This document shows, piece by piece, positions 47,763 through 60,000 of a stretch of DNA of 60,000 bases (the stretch's first letter is position 1; every line of letters starts with the position of its first letter). The stretch is from Bugula neritina (taxonomy: Eukaryota > Bryozoa > Gymnolaemata > Cheilostomatida > Bugulidae), in NCBI GenBank assembly GCA_964035545.1, contig OZ037768.1:13022175-13082174 (forward strand), given 5' to 3'. The notes under the pieces were generated by a model, which was not told the DNA's origin, did not search any database, and worked only from the letters and a program-made list of their open reading frames with translations. Both the position numbers and the translations under genes were made by a program.

Positions 47763-48518
47763 TCACCGGGCGTCGTCCGCTGTTTTCAGCGCGGGCCCTA
47801 CATCCTCCTCCTGTACGGAGTTGAACTTCCCTACTAGAGACCCAGCCGGTAATTCTAACGGCTCCGTGAAAGGGTTTACGCACTGGACCAGGAACTCCCC
47901 CCGCTCATCCAGCCTATTCAGACTGTTAGCGAGCTGGACGCCCCCCAGTGCACCTTCCACCACTCCAAGCTCCAAGATTTCCCTACAGTTCACTTTGTAG
48001 CAAACTGTATCCCGGGAGCGCCAAGGTACAGTACAGCGCTGTACCACCTGCACTCCCCCCACCAAGGGTCGGCCAAATCGGTTGACACAGGCCAGCTCAC
48101 GCCCGGCCATCACTACTGCCGACTTGCTAAAGTCGATGTAGCACCTGTGTCGCTTCAGAAATGGCATGCCCAAAATGACATCCTCCTTGAGTTGACTGAC
48201 GATGAAGGTCCCACTGATCGTCTGATCACGGACTCTACCAGTCAACTGGATTACCCCATAGAAAGGAATACACGACCCGTCCGCCAACATGCCGTGTTCC
48301 CCTTCATATGGTTCTAGGCTAGCCCTGTCCCTGGCACTGAGAGTGTCGAATAGACGCAGACTCAGTAGATTTGTGGTGCACCCAGTATCCAACAGGAATG
48401 AGACAGCTTTGCCAGCAAGTTTGCCGGGGAGGAAATAGTTGCTTCCATATGGCTGAGCGCTCACTGAGCAGTTCGTCTCTTGACGCGACACCTCATGTGC
48501 ATGGAGTTGGGGATGCAC
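47763..48518 (-). CDS. Aspartic protease of element A, copy 2
   Basis: Same as copy 1: FLLDTGCTTNLLS, LADGSCIPFYGVIQ, VILGMPFLKRH. It overlaps gag by 58 bases in the -1 frame and ends at the in-frame TGA (47763) present in both copies. One notable difference is LSLRLFDTL for LSRRLFDTL. Confidence 0.8.
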   Translation of the reverse strand: MHPQLHAHEVSRQETNCSVSAQPYGSNYFLPGKLAGKAVSFLLDTGCTTNLLSLRLFDTLSARDRASLEPYEGEHGMLADGSCIPFYGVIQLTGRVRDQTISGTFIVSQLKEDVILGMPFLKRHRCYIDFSKSAVVMAGRELACVNRFGRPLVGGVQVVQRCTVPWRSRDTVCYKVNCREILELGVVEGALGGVQLANSLNRLDERGEFLVQCVNPFTEPLELPAGSLVGKFNSVQEEDVGPALKTADDAR

Positions 48519-49729
48519 CTGTGCTTTTCGGTTGCGAGGGGTCGTCGACGTTGCATGGGCAGGCAGGGTACGTTTCGGTCTTGCTCACACACGGGCGGCC
48601 GAGTGAATTCTCGGACTGATGCTACTGTGGGCAACTGAGGAAAATCCCTGTTTTGCTCCCACTCGTCGTTCACTCCCTCATCAAGCAAACTTTCAAAGCG
48701 GTTTTTGAGTGCCCAAGCCGGAGGTTTTGGTGGGCCTTGCGGCCTACTCACTCTTCTTGGGGCTTGCCACTCTGGCGAAAGCGGCCTCATCACCCGGTGG
48801 GGTGTGGGCCTTAGCCTCTGCCTTGGGGGGTTAAACTGGGGCCCACGGTCGGCGGAAGTTGCCGTGGGTCGTCTCTGTTTGACCGCCTCCCACTGCCGGG
48901 TGGGGCAACTTCGTATGAAGTGCCCACCACTACCACAGCCCCAGCATACGGGGCCGCGCCTGTCGTCGACAGCTACCGACGACCTCCTGGGTCTCTCGGC
49001 TGTCGACTGCTGGCGCAGTTGCCTGATCTCAGCTAGCAGTTCACGAATCAAGCTCGTGGTCAAGCTAGTAGATTCGTCTGCTGCTGCTGCTGCAACCTGT
49101 ACAGCTGTCTTCGTCGGCGACGTTGACACGTCGTCTGCCCCGACCTGCTGTATCGTCGCACCAGGTCGACTCGCACTGTCGGCTTGGAAATAGGCATTCC
49201 CAAGCCTTAGAGCTCTCTCCATAGTCTCAACTTCGGCCACCAGCAGATGCTGTTTCAGACCGAGGTTGTTAATAGACTGGAGGAATGCATCCAGTGCTAG
49301 GCTCTGTCGACTGTCGGCAGGCAAGTTGCTGTAAGCGACTTGTGCCAGTCGTTCGACTGCGGTAGCATGCTCTCACAGGTTGGTTTTAGGATTTCTCCTA
49401 AGACTCTGCAGTTGCACGCGAGCATCTCGAGCGGTTAATCCAAACCGAGCTCGTAGTGCTTCAAATATGTCACCGACATTCTGGCTTATCCCATAGGGTT
49501 TAGCCGGCCCTGTCAGACATAACCGCAGCTGGATCAGAGCAACCCTGTTCGGCCATCCACAGATATCCGCCACATCACTAAACTCAGTGATGAATTGCTC
49601 CACATCTTCTTCCCCTGAGAAGATGGGAGCCCGCAAGTGGTACCTGTCCATAGGCAGCGCTGGGCCGCCTATGTGATCCTCCTCTATTGCTGCTGGCTCC
49701 TGTCTGGGCGCGTCGACTTCCTCGGCCAT
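48461..49729 (-). pseudogene. gag of element A, copy 2 (premature stop)
   Basis: Starts MAEEVDAPRQEPAAIEEDHI. A TGA at 49373 replaces CGA of copy 1 after RNPKTNL. The remainder (48461-49324) is open through the knuckle CWGCGSGGHFIRSC to the overlap with protease, including the stretch that is cut in copy 1. Between the two copies every codon of gag is therefore open in at least one. Confidence 0.8.
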
Positions 49730-49764
49730 TCTACTCCCTGGCTAGGAGCATTTGTATTAAGTGG

Positions 49765-49783
49765 AATCCCACCGCTGCCACCA
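49765..49783 (-). promoter_or_regulatory. tRNA-Leu primer-binding site of element A, copy 2
   Basis: AATCCCACCGCTGCCACCA on plus, one base from the LTR start (49785). Confidence 0.85.
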
Positions 49784-49784
49784 C

Positions 49785-50098
49785 TGTAGTGAATTTTGCT
49801 ATTAACTATATTATATGTGGGTCAACTTAAACAAAGCCACTACACCAGGTTGTTTACGCTAAGATAACTTTATTATTTACACGAATACAAGAAGGTTATT
49901 TACTGCTAACATGAATAGAAAACGATTACATAATTAATGAGCTTTAATACACAACTACTCTGAATGAAGTCCCAAGCTGCTCTGCCGGCTAGCTACTCAG
50001 CGCACTGCAACTACGAGTAGCTAGCTCCACCTGCTATCAATTAGTGTGTCTGTCCTGATTGATGGTTACTAGTGGTGCCACTGCTGTCCATAGCTACA
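49785..50098 (-). mobile_element. Tentative 5' LTR of element A, copy 2
   Basis: Counterpart of 8231-8544; the outer boundary is equally uncertain. Confidence 0.4.
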
Positions 50099-50262
50099 TG
50101 CCGATGTAGTCGAACTCACAATATAATAAACAGTATAGAGTGAACCTTTTCGATTAATACCAATAATGATTGCACCACTAAAATTTATCACAGTATATAG
50201 TTTTACAGTAAGTGATTCCAATAGACAATGGACACCATCTTAGGATAGCTAAGGTTGGCTAT

Positions 50263-51956
50263 TGTTATGAGTTTTAGCACAATTATCAAGCGTGGATTGC
50301 CTGCGTATTTAGTTTCAATTTAACTAGCAACTACTAACAGAGCTTGCGTACGATAACCTTTATTTAATTCGATAAACATAATTATAACAGTATGTCAAAA
50401 CCACAATACATCAATCAATTATAACACGTCTTACTACTACGAGCCCCTGCTCTCAACACACATGGTTTCTGCTAGCTAACCCGCAAACAGTCACTTGACC
50501 AGAACCTTGCCTTCCGGTCCTTCTGATTGGATAGTAAAACATAGTTATAAGTATTCCCATACAGGAGGGGACGAATCCATTATTATACTACGTAATCCCA
50601 TTACACCGCCCCCACCAGCAGAAAGCCCTACTTTCTGATAAAAACAAAAATAGTATAATAATGCAAAAATAACATAAGTCAAGAAAATCCACAAAGAGAA
50701 AGAAAAGAAATATCAAACGTACGACATATGTGATATACAAGTAAGATAACGAATGGCCAGCGTACAACTAGCCAGCTATAAAGAGAGAGTCCTGGATTGT
50801 AGGTCATTAGTAGTCGAGCATTTACACGATCACAACAAAGTATCCCGGGAACATGCGGGGTGGAATTGCCAACTGCCAGCTCCTATTTTTGCAGGGACTG
50901 GATCCGGTGTCGTGCCTGCCGTGCACGTAGCCTACGCTTTAGGCGTCCTACTGAGCCCTTCAATTCACTAAGACCCATTGTAGTACTGAGTAAGTCGGGG
51001 GCCAACTGGGTGAATTCATCCTGCAGCCGCAGGAGTCTTTCTTCGACGGTTGCAAGTCGGGTAGGCCTGGTTGGGGTTGGCGTCGCTTCTTCTGGAGAGT
51101 CTGATGCTTCCATGGAGGTATTGTCTAGCCGCGGTATGATTGCAGCGACCGTTTTCACCATAGGGGACTTCTGACGGGCGGCTGTTAGCAATGTATAAAA
51201 TCCGGAGGATAATGCGGCCCAGATTAAAGCCTTCTTAACCACTGGTTTGACCGCTTCTAGGTATTGGTCGTAGTTGTCCGCGTCTACTACATAGCCCTCG
51301 CCTGCGAAACAGTCCATCATGTGAGCCAGGACAGGGTATGGGTACACGTCGTGAAATCTACACGGACAGAACCGTAGCAGGAAGTGTGCATTCACATGCA
51401 GCCGTAGTCCTTGGTGTGAGGGAAGCTCTTCGTAACACACATGCATGGCAGGTATGTTGTGACCTACTCGGTCCCAAGGCTTCTTCAATTTGCGGCTCCG
51501 TTCGTCGCGACACCCATCTGTGTCTTCGACGCAGCACCGCGGGCAGTCCGTTGTCCGTTTCCAGTCCGTTATCCAAGGAAGAGAGAGAGTGTAGATCCTG
51601 TGACCTGTTGGTCGATCGAGTGTGATCTGCAAGAGTATAACAGTGTAAGAGGGTACACTGAGTACAACCGGCGTATACAGCCTGGTGGGTACTTAACTCA
51701 ATTAGACACTCGTGAGACTCAGTTAATGAATAGTTGATGGAAAACACACACTGCTGTAACGGACTGTTCAGTCTTAGAGTCAATGTGAATTCTCACCACT
51801 AAAAATCATTACCAAGTCTCCAGGTTACTCTATTATAGTTAAGCTGATTAATACAGTTTAGCCCTCGTACCAAAAACATAACTAACTCAACTCTCGATTC
51901 TTGGCAAGCCATTGTGAATGAGAGTGGTATGTTTATGATTTCTACGTACGTCTACT
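50263..51956 (-). mobile_element. Element B, copy 3, truncated
   Basis: 3' LTR (50263-50605, CTAT just before it), polypurine tract, zinc-finger ORF and the start of the integrase remnant. At about 51956 (CTACTCGAC) the sequence leaves element B and joins the block paralogous to 31150. The 5' half, including gag and the 5' LTR, is deleted. Confidence 0.85.
50883..51783 (-). pseudogene. Zinc-finger ORF of element B, copy 3 (frameshifted)
   Basis: A 4-base duplication (ATGCATGG for ATGG) near 51442 shifts the frame inside the first finger, splitting the ORF into 51358-51783 and the distal part of 50883-51632. Downstream residues, including CPC ... HMMDC and the basic end, are otherwise kept. 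Confidence 0.75.
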
Positions 51957-53752
51957 CGACTATTCAGCTCCTTTTGATTTTGGAGAGTTATTTTTTTTAT
52001 AACACTCTGCAAAAAATGTTTCTATATATCAAGACTTTGTGCTGATTCTGAATTTGCAAACTCTAAAATTGTTGATCTACCCATGCTAGAGTTATTGAGT
52101 AAAACAAGTATAAATTATGAGCACATAATATTGTAGCCTACAATATACGTAGCATCAATTATTAACTATAGCTGTCTATAAACAATAATATTTTGTCAGA
52201 TATGAAAGTAGGTTGCTTCGTTTTTAAATTCTACACGGAATATAAATTTATAGATTGCAAAACACTATATTTTTCTTATTCAAAATGAAGTTTTCAATAG
52301 AAACGCATGTCCGCTATATAATATGATCATATGACACATAATAACATTTGACAGCAGCATACGTAATAATTATATAAAAGAAGCTAGTTATGTAAGATAG
52401 AAAGTATTTTATATGAACGAGTCAAAGAATTAAATATTTAAAAGCAATATCATGGATGCATACATGTTAAAATCTTTTCAGCATTTTTTAACTCAGTCTT
52501 CTGTTGATTTGACAGTAATCTTTAAATGTAATATCTGCAATTAAGGAAGGAGATAATAGCAAAGCTTAGAGTTTTTCCTTTGAAAATATTATAGCTGAGC
52601 CAAACAAATTTTAATTCCAAGTGATTATTAAAATAAATAGTACAAAGAGTAGGCATTTTAACCAAGAACACTGTTTCGAAAATACTGTTTATATAATATA
52701 TTGTTCAATTTAAGTCTGTTGGTAAATGTTAACGAACACATAACAAAACTAGCCACTAGGATTACTTGTTTTATTGGTTTAGTTTGACAAATACAACATT
52801 TTGCCGTTACGTTTTTGGATAGAATTTCACTAAATATATTGACATTATATGCTATACACAAATAATATTATACAACTACTTTCTTTGAGGAAGCAACTCC
52901 CAAGTTTCCTTACAAATGCTTATATGCTGGTTACTACCAACACACTTAGAGGATCCTATATTATGTATCAAGTCAAGATGTGTCAAGCAGAGAGTTTTTA
53001 ATAACTCAAATGACTTTTGTCAAAGTAACAAAGTAATTAACGTTTGACAACTTAAACAACACAGACAAATTAATTCTAATAACTTCTCGTTAGAAAAATT
53101 ATGCTAATAGTTTTTAAAACTTTCTGTCACTAATGGCTGTTTGGCAAGTTTCTATAATAATCATATTTATTCATAACTGGTTTGTGGTAAAATGTATAAT
53201 CAGTGTGGTACTGACTATGCTTATCAACATTACATGCACCAGGGATTTATGTGGAATACTTAATCAACAACAAAGTATGTTTTGGTGTACACTTTATATG
53301 TGTGTATTGAACGAGAAAAATAATTTTACCCCCAAATATATTGGCACAGAATATCACACACTAAATTGCTGCTCTATAACATACAAGTGTAATTACACAA
53401 AATCGCTTGCGATAGACAAATATAAGTTGTATGTTGGAGCAAGCAGTATACACTCAACAAGTATTTAGAAATAAACATTAGGTAGGCACGTGAAAATAAT
53501 TTTAAATTTTTTAGTAATTCTACGCTAGTCGGTAGTCTAATATAGTTTTAAATCTCTTGATGTTGAAGAATCAAAATAAAAATAACAACATGATGGCTGG
53601 AAAAAGCATTGAGGTCTAAAGCACACTTCATTTTAAATAACAAAAGCTAGTTCGAGAGCCAAGAACTTATTCTTCCAATACAACATTTTAAAGACCAAAT
53701 AATGATAATAATGGTTTTATATAGTCTTCTGTAGTTTTTATATAATAGTTTT
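51957..53752. other. Non-coding block before ANK-C
   Basis: Paralogous to about 31150-32937. A 111-codon plus-strand frame (53133-53468) is AT-rich and differs by a frame-changing indel from the other copy. Nothing else is recognised. Confidence 0.4.
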
Positions 53753-55204
53753 TCAAATTTCAGAAGGCAGAAGTATTTTCCCTTTCGCTTTTGAGACCAA
53801 AGCAAAGTGTTTATACACCTTTGATGTTACAATTCTTGTGAATTTCATTTCTTCTATTCTGTCCAAAGTCTCAAAGTCTAAAAAACACATAATACATAGG
53901 CCTATTAGATTTATCCTGCATAATTTTTTTTTGTGATGCTTTGATAAAATTCAACAACTTAGTATTTCGATCTAAGTAAAAAAGAAATAAAATAAAAAAC
54001 AAAACTATAAAACAGAAATTTTTTTACAGGATGTCAGTAACTCAAAATTAGCAAAATCATAGATTAAGGACCAAGGTTACTTGCCATAGAGGCTCTCATT
54101 TCCTGTTTGTAGCACATCATTGGTCAACTGCTTATGTTCCTGCCATGTTACACCATCATCACTTGCAATGACAATGGTTTCCTGTTCATCTTGACTAGCA
54201 GCAACATCTATTATGATAGGGCTGTAAAGGAAAAACACAGGTGCCATTTTTAAAAGCGATCACATTTTTGGTATGCACTGTGTTTGAATAAAAATGTAAT
54301 AAATTTTAATGAAAACATGAAAAAGTAATAAAAATGGAAAAAAAATTGATTTCTTTCCTACAAAACTAAATGAATGAAAGCTTACCCAATAAAGGTGGCA
54401 CAAGCAGGTTCTAGAGAGAGAATGGGGGAGATGACAGATTCACTGTTATGAAGAGAGGGCATCACTCCTTTCTCAAGGAGACGGCACACAATTCTAGTGG
54501 GTTCAGTTGCCACACCGGCTGGAATAAAAAATCGGACTTTCTCTCGGCATCCCTGGAAAAGTCCTCCTCTGGCGTTTACCAGAAAACTGATGCGGAATCT
54601 AAAGTGAGAAGCATATAATATGTCAACACAGTTAATAATTAAGTAGCTAGTAATTCATTTATATGTGCATGTGTGCATGTGTGCATGTGTGCGTGTGTGC
54701 GTGTGGGTGTGTGTTGTTATTGCAGTAGCAGTTTCCCTACATATAAAAATGCTTCTACTTCAACTATTAAAACAAACCCAATAAAACTGAAGTAATGTTT
54801 GGCAACAGTTTTAACTGCAACAATTCTTCCAAGTCAGTTATCATTACCTTTTCAATTTGTGCTTCTCACTACAAATAAAAAAGAAAAAACTGATTTTATA
54901 TAACAAATTTACAAAATGTCTTTCGTAAACCGCTTTTGAACTACATACAGCCAAAGAATGAGAAACATGCTCATTGCATTTCTTATCTACATAATATATA
55001 GAAAAAATATGTCCAATTGGTTCATATATAGTTGGGTACATATACTAAACGTACTCGGTATTTCCAAGGTTTTCATTTTTCAATGAATTGTCAGAGTTTA
55101 AATCCTTCTGAAAATGAGGTGCGCTGTGGGCCTCCTTACAAGTCTTTCTCTTTTTCGGTGTAAAGACACTCTTGCATTTTAAGCCTAAAATGAATAGAAT
55201 ACAT

Positions 55205-55240
<36 letters not shown>

Positions 55241-55484
55241 TGTGTGCGTGCGTGTGTGAGTGTGTGTGTGTCTGTGTGCGTGTGAGTGTGCGTGTGTGTT
55301 TGTGTGAGTGTGCGTGTGTCTGTGCATGTGCAGGTACGTAAGGAATTGATACTGTATCAATTATGAATATTGATTGCTGTATATATATATATATAAATTG
55401 CTGTATATATATGGTGTAGGCCATGGTACTCTGTTCTGTGCTGATGAGGGGACAAACCCCGAAACAGCTGCTGTCCACAGATTG

Positions 55485-55549
<65 letters not shown>

Positions 55550-58500
55550 CACGTTTTGAGGGTAAAGATATTGCTGGTAATTAACTAGGCCTCTAACTAT
55601 GCGCTCGTGAAATAAAATTAGCTGTGGGTTTTACCATTATGCATAGCTATAAATTAATAATAATCAATTCGAAAAATTCCCAACAATTTATTACTGCAAA
55701 TAATTGCCAGTATGAAACACAGTAATTGGTAAGTTTTTATTACCAGCAGAGGCGATGCTACGTAAAGCCCGCCTGATTTTCGATGTACAAGGTTTTGTCT
55801 TAACGCTCTGCATGCCATACACCTACAAGGAAATTATTGCATTGCTATTGTACAATCACACTAAATATACGTTTTCATGGATAGACACTTCAATAGGCGT
55901 TTATAATATACACAATAATGATATAATGTACTGCAAACACACTAACTCAATTCTCCTAATGTTGTGACCAACTTACCAAGTGAACAGTGCCTAACTACAG
56001 AACCAGTAACTATAAAAGGTCTTAAATAAACAGAATAATTGAAAAGTTATTATCCTTTTGGCAGTTACATTGATTTACATAAAAATTACCGTCTTGTATA
56101 TCTCAATGCTTAGCGAAACATGACCGATTTCTAGTAAATTACTCCAAATATTTTAAAGCTCTATCTAATCTCAGTCAGCATCTGTAACTTTCATTGATGT
56201 TATATTTACCAGGTAGCTGACTCAATGAATCAATAATTGACCAAAAACAGAACTGACATGCATTGGAAAAACGCTTATATCAAAATGAGTAAAAATGATG
56301 CACTTTTAGCTCGTGACTTAGCAGTAGACTGTGATTCAGATAAACACTAGACAGAGCCAGATTGGCTACTAATTTCCTCACATGTGCAATCAGCTTGTGA
56401 GACAAAGTTTAGATATGGTTTGATCAACTCATTGACTAATGGCCCAGAAGATGCTGTAGCAATGTTTTGCTGACACAAAATTAAATGTCAGACTAAGTCA
56501 CTGTGAACACAAGCATAACACGCGTAATGAAATATGTTTAGTCCAGGAAAACTTACAACATTGAATACTATAATGTTTCGATGCTAATCTCAAACAGTAG
56601 ATGATTTTATAACAGATACTGTAAAGGCAATGTCTACTTCTGCTTCATGTTTTGACAGAGATTTTACAATATTTACCTGATCACTATGTCTGTCACCATA
56701 CTTCAAGAGAATCTCTGCTGTGAAAGCATGGTTTGTCTGCCTGCACAGGTGCATTGGGGTTAATCCGTCCTAAAATATACCATAGCAGTAGCAACTCAAT
56801 CAAATATTCAATATTCAATACTCAAATAATATTTAATAAGAAAAGCTTTCAATTTTATGTTTTCCACTTCATGATAAGGGTCATAGTTCATGATAATAAT
56901 CAGTTGGTATAACAGTTGCAGTTGTAACATTAAGGGCACAGTTTGTGTTGTCACATTATTTTGGCAGCTTGGAGTTATCTTTTTTTATATTTGTAGTTTC
57001 TCAACTTATGAGCTGATTTAAAATAAAAGTTAACTTCCTCTTTGACAGATTCAGGACCTTGATTTAAATCATTTATAAATAAAAACTAATCAACTATTAA
57101 TCACTTATAAAATAGATATATGCTGAATAAAAAAGTAATGAAAGTTTGAATGAAGAAACTTAGAACAGCAAATGTTGAGATAGTATGCTGCCGCACTGGC
57201 AGTTGATCACAAAAAGTAACTGTAACATCGCTAGCTGTTCGGAATTGTAAACTTACTTTGGTATAGCAGTTGGGACTAGCACCATTTTCCAACAGCATCG
57301 ATACAATATCACTGAGTCCATCCTTAGCCGCAATATGTAGCGGGGTGTACCCATCTTCCGACTCTGCGCTCACTCTTGCGCCATACTCAATCAGAGCACA
57401 GACCGTATCCATGTCATCATGTTCCACAGCATAATGTAGAGGCGTGTAGCCATTCTGTAAACACAATTACTAGTAACCGTTTATGAGTCATCAGAGATTA
57501 GAATAAAGAATATAATTAACAAGATGTAAGCACTCTTACTAACATTATGATGAGGGTTTCTAGATTCGAGAAAATATAACAATTCTTTTTATAGGTTATG
57601 TAGTTCAACAGTAAGCAGAACATTAACATGGCCATTTACAATGTAGGTAATTTTTAATCATAAAAAGTAATGAAGCTAACATACATTGATCAAACAGACT
57701 CCAAAATGTTCATAATTTTGCTGAGCTATCTCAAGTTTAGCAGAATAACTCTCACCTTAGCCCTGCTGTCAGGGGAGACACCATATTTCTCCAGCAGAAG
57801 TAAAACTATTGCAGCTTGACCATGCTGAGCAGCTAGGTGCAGAGCTGTATGTCCATCATCATTTTTGAGTTCAGGCTTTGCGCCTTTTTTTAGTAACGTC
57901 CTAGTTACTGCCTGTTGATTGTTTTCAATGCTGACATGGAGAGGTGTCAATCCATTCTACAAGCACCAGCATGCACTGTGTACATTGTAACTCAAAATAC
58001 TTCAGGAGAAAATTATACATCAGAAGTGAATTTCAGAAGAACATTTATTACCAGTCCTAATCAACATACACAACTATTTGTTTTTCTCAAGTGGAGGCAC
58101 TGAATACACTAAACTGTTACCTCAGTCACAGAATGGAATAGTTTTGAATGTTTTGGAAATGAACTTATCACATTTTCATTTCCGTCTTTTGCTGCTACAT
58201 GCAGCAGGGAATAGTTATCTCTAGCCTCAGCATTCACATCAAATTCATGCTGCAACAGAAGCAGTACACTATCTACACTACTCACCACTTCAACTCTTGT
58301 TGTTACATAATAAACAAACACTATTTGTATAGCTATACAGGTTTCTTAAAGCAAAGCACCATTTCTGAAATAGTCAACCAGGAACTAAGTCCAATCAACT
58401 TAAAACTAAATGTAATTTAAGTGAAAGTCATTGCAGTGTAGTTCTACAGTTACTCCTAACTCTTTAAGTTGAGTGTGTGCTTACTGAAGATGGGTCTTCA

Positions 58501-59200
58501 TTGTCTAGAAAAGAGGGTGTATGTAGTTGACTACTACTGATCTCACTGTGATCAATAGATAGTTCCTCACTGTCAACCTCTATTTCAGATTCACTAGCTC
58601 GGCAACATACTAAAAGTGGCAAAACTGTCATGTATAAACTCAGATATATTCATTTTACAATCTGATTCAAAGAGGTCCATGGGATTTGAGTACCAGTTTA
58701 AAATATCAAATACACCATTAGCCGATATCTTAACTTTATGCCTAGATTCTAGTTACTAATTTTACTGTATCCATTTGCCCAAAACAAAATAGTAGTTCAA
58801 AAAATAATACTGTGATTTTGGTTCATTTTCATCTAATGGGATTATATTCACAAGATTGATGAGGATTTTTACTGTGTGCAAACACTTGAAAGAAAATATT
58901 TAAACTTCTGCCAGATTGGCTATAATGATGGCAAGATGATATGGTCAATTTTCCAAATAGTGATGCAGGCAGCTTTAATTAGCCAAGCTGATAAGGATAT
59001 GACAAACATTCATATGATGCAGCTACGATAAGAGTGTACATACATGTAACTCATTAATATATTTATATTGGTACAAAATCAGCTAAACCCAAGTGACTAA
59101 GATATAAAATATTGTAGTTAGACAAGTTTGCAAATTATTTAGCTTTTCATGCAAAACTTACCCAAATTGGTGATTGAGGCCCGAAAGCTTCTGAATAATT
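53753..59200 (-). CDS. ANK-C: ankyrin-repeat/ZU5 gene, third copy
   Basis: Exons (minus): 59162-59200 (weak), 58485-58609 acidic, 58121-58272, 57756-57956, 57257-57454, 56677-56769, 55744-55822, 55055-55184, 54848-54868, 54386-54598, 54081-54221, 53753-53858. Lengths and phases equal ANK-A. The ankyrin repeats are close to ANK-A ([13 protein letters not shown]; one change G to R in [10 protein letters not shown]). ZU5 is the most divergent: NARGGLFQG for [17 protein letters not shown] for [19 protein letters not shown] for [24 protein letters not shown] for VLRSNDGVTWHEH, while the introns beside them are almost unchanged. The short exon reads DEKHKLKR rather than DEELKLKR. Ends ILLPSEI-stop as in the other copies. 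Confidence 0.75.
55209..55335. repeat. (TG)n microsatellite in ANK-C
   Basis: Compound TG repeat in the same intron as in the other two genes, shorter here. Confidence 0.9.
55426..55490 (+). ncRNA. Type I hammerhead ribozyme within a TA microsatellite
   Basis: All core parts are present in order: stem I strand TCTGTG (55435-55440), CTGATGA (55441-55447), stem II GGGG/CCCC with loop ACAAA (55448-55460), GAAA (55461-55464), stem III ACAG/CTGT with loop CTG (55464-55474), cleavage site after GTC (55473-55475), and stem I strand CACAGA (55476-55481). A distal stem I helix (55426-55430 with 55486-55490) flanks an internal loop, the layout of natural type I ribozymes with loop contacts. Such ribozymes self-cleave RNA and are known from Penelope-like elements and retrozymes in invertebrates. 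TA repeats lie on both sides. Confidence 0.85.
55491..55548. repeat. (TA)n microsatellite beside the ribozyme
   Basis: About 58 bp of TA to the right of the ribozyme; a shorter tract (55380-55418) lies to its left. Confidence 0.95.
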
Positions 59201-59569
59201 CTAATATCATTTTCGCAGTATAAGCATATTAACACTCAACATAATATTAATACAATAATGTTTTCAATAGAAATGTAGACTAATAATTATGATGTAAGCA
59301 GTTTTTGTTGTGGGTAGTATTATGATTGTGATGTCATACAACAATGGTATCCCAATTTAAATTTAGCAAATATTTAAATTTACTATTACATTAACTTCAA
59401 TATTTTATTATTAGGACTTATAAGCAACAATTGCAGGTTCTCCATATTTTACAAAGTTGTAAATAAAATGTTTTAAAAATAGTTCTTAATATACAAGTTT
59501 AGTAGCTGCATGCCAATTGGCTCTAAGTGAATGCATTTTGAATAACTTTTTCACTGCAGGTTTTTAAAG

Positions 59570-59637
<68 letters not shown>

Positions 59638-60000
59638 GCATATACTTATAAGAACAATTGAGTACTATTTATATTCTATTTTCAGCATGTTTTTTTATTT
59701 ACTTATATATGGTTGTGCATGCAGTTCACCATTATACAACTTGAGTAAATTAGAATAGTTCTAAATGTTTATTGGTAACTGTAATTATGAACGTCCCATT
59801 ATTATTGGTCTCATAAAAAAATTCAATAATTTCGATACAACATGCATGTACATAATACAGGAAAATTAATCAGTTTGTGAATATTAGGGGTAAGGGTGGG
59901 GGAGGAGGGGGGCATAACGGGGTGAAATTTGAGTTTTTCCTCTCATTCGTCTGTTTTTCATGTTACTAGTTCAATAATCTCTAATCTAAATGCTACATCA
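59201..60000. other. Non-coding region upstream of ANK-C, to window end
   Basis: Paralogous to 20345 onward and 38745 onward. It holds a (TA)n tract at about 59575-59633 and the G-rich tract near 59888-59912. The first exon of ANK-C, if here, is not visible. Confidence 0.5.

Larger units (their letters stand above)
44331..50098 (-). mobile_element. Ty3/gypsy retroelement A, copy 2 (decayed)
   Basis: Same order as copy 1, without the DNA transposon. Damage: stop in gag (49373), a one-base insertion in RNase H (near 46631), the shared TGA codons at 47763 and 46349, a stop in integrase (45305) and the frameshifted tail. Primer site 49765-49783. Since copies 1 and 2 carry different inactivating changes as well as shared ones, the element was already dying before duplication. 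Confidence 0.85.

Overview
The window is animal nuclear DNA, probably from an invertebrate. A sponge or another early-branching metazoan fits, but the sequence does not fix the species. The evidence is intron-split ankyrin/ZU5 genes with short GT-AG introns in AT-rich DNA, long TG and TA microsatellites, several LTR retroelement families primed by an animal-type tRNA-Leu, a Penelope-like reverse-transcriptase remnant and a hammerhead ribozyme. No prokaryotic features are present.

Layout. The window samples a tandem segmental duplication whose unit, read left to right, is: ankyrin-ZU5 gene (minus) - two 3' exons of a possible membrane-protein gene (minus) - solo LTR and a second LTR - Ty3/gypsy element A (minus) - non-autonomous gypsy element B (minus) - a block with short plus-strand exons, an inverted ankyrin fragment and a Penelope-like remnant - next ankyrin gene. 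Three ankyrin genes are seen: ANK-A (14673-20344), ANK-B (32938-38744) and ANK-C (53753-59200). Element A occurs at 2021-8544 and about 44331-50098 and is deleted after ANK-A. Element B is full length at 8709-13878 and 23455-28347 and truncated at 50263-51956. The plus-strand block is partly deleted in two of three places. Each unit therefore carries a different deletion, and the ancestral unit can be inferred only by comparing all copies.

The ankyrin genes splice phase-consistently through nine exons: ankyrin repeats, a basic linker, then a ZU5 domain that stops where canonical ankyrins continue into the second ZU5, UPA and death domains. The 5' end and start codon were not found. Flanking introns are nearly identical between copies, but some ankyrin-repeat and ZU5 exons carry dense clusters of amino-acid changes.

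Mobile elements. Element A encodes Gag (CCHC), protease, RT/RNase H and integrase, all damaged by stops and frameshifts; one copy is also split in RT by a 756-bp inverted-repeat transposon. Element B shares the tRNA-Leu primer site and a related Gag/protease but lacks RT, RNase H and the integrase catalytic core. It carries an extra 298-codon ORF with two C2H2-like zinc fingers and a basic coiled-coil tail. A and B look like an autonomous/non-autonomous pair. A structurally complete type I hammerhead ribozyme lies inside a TA microsatellite in ANK-C. All coordinates and comparisons were made by eye; splice sites are inferred from GT/AG signals, phase and conservation between copies.
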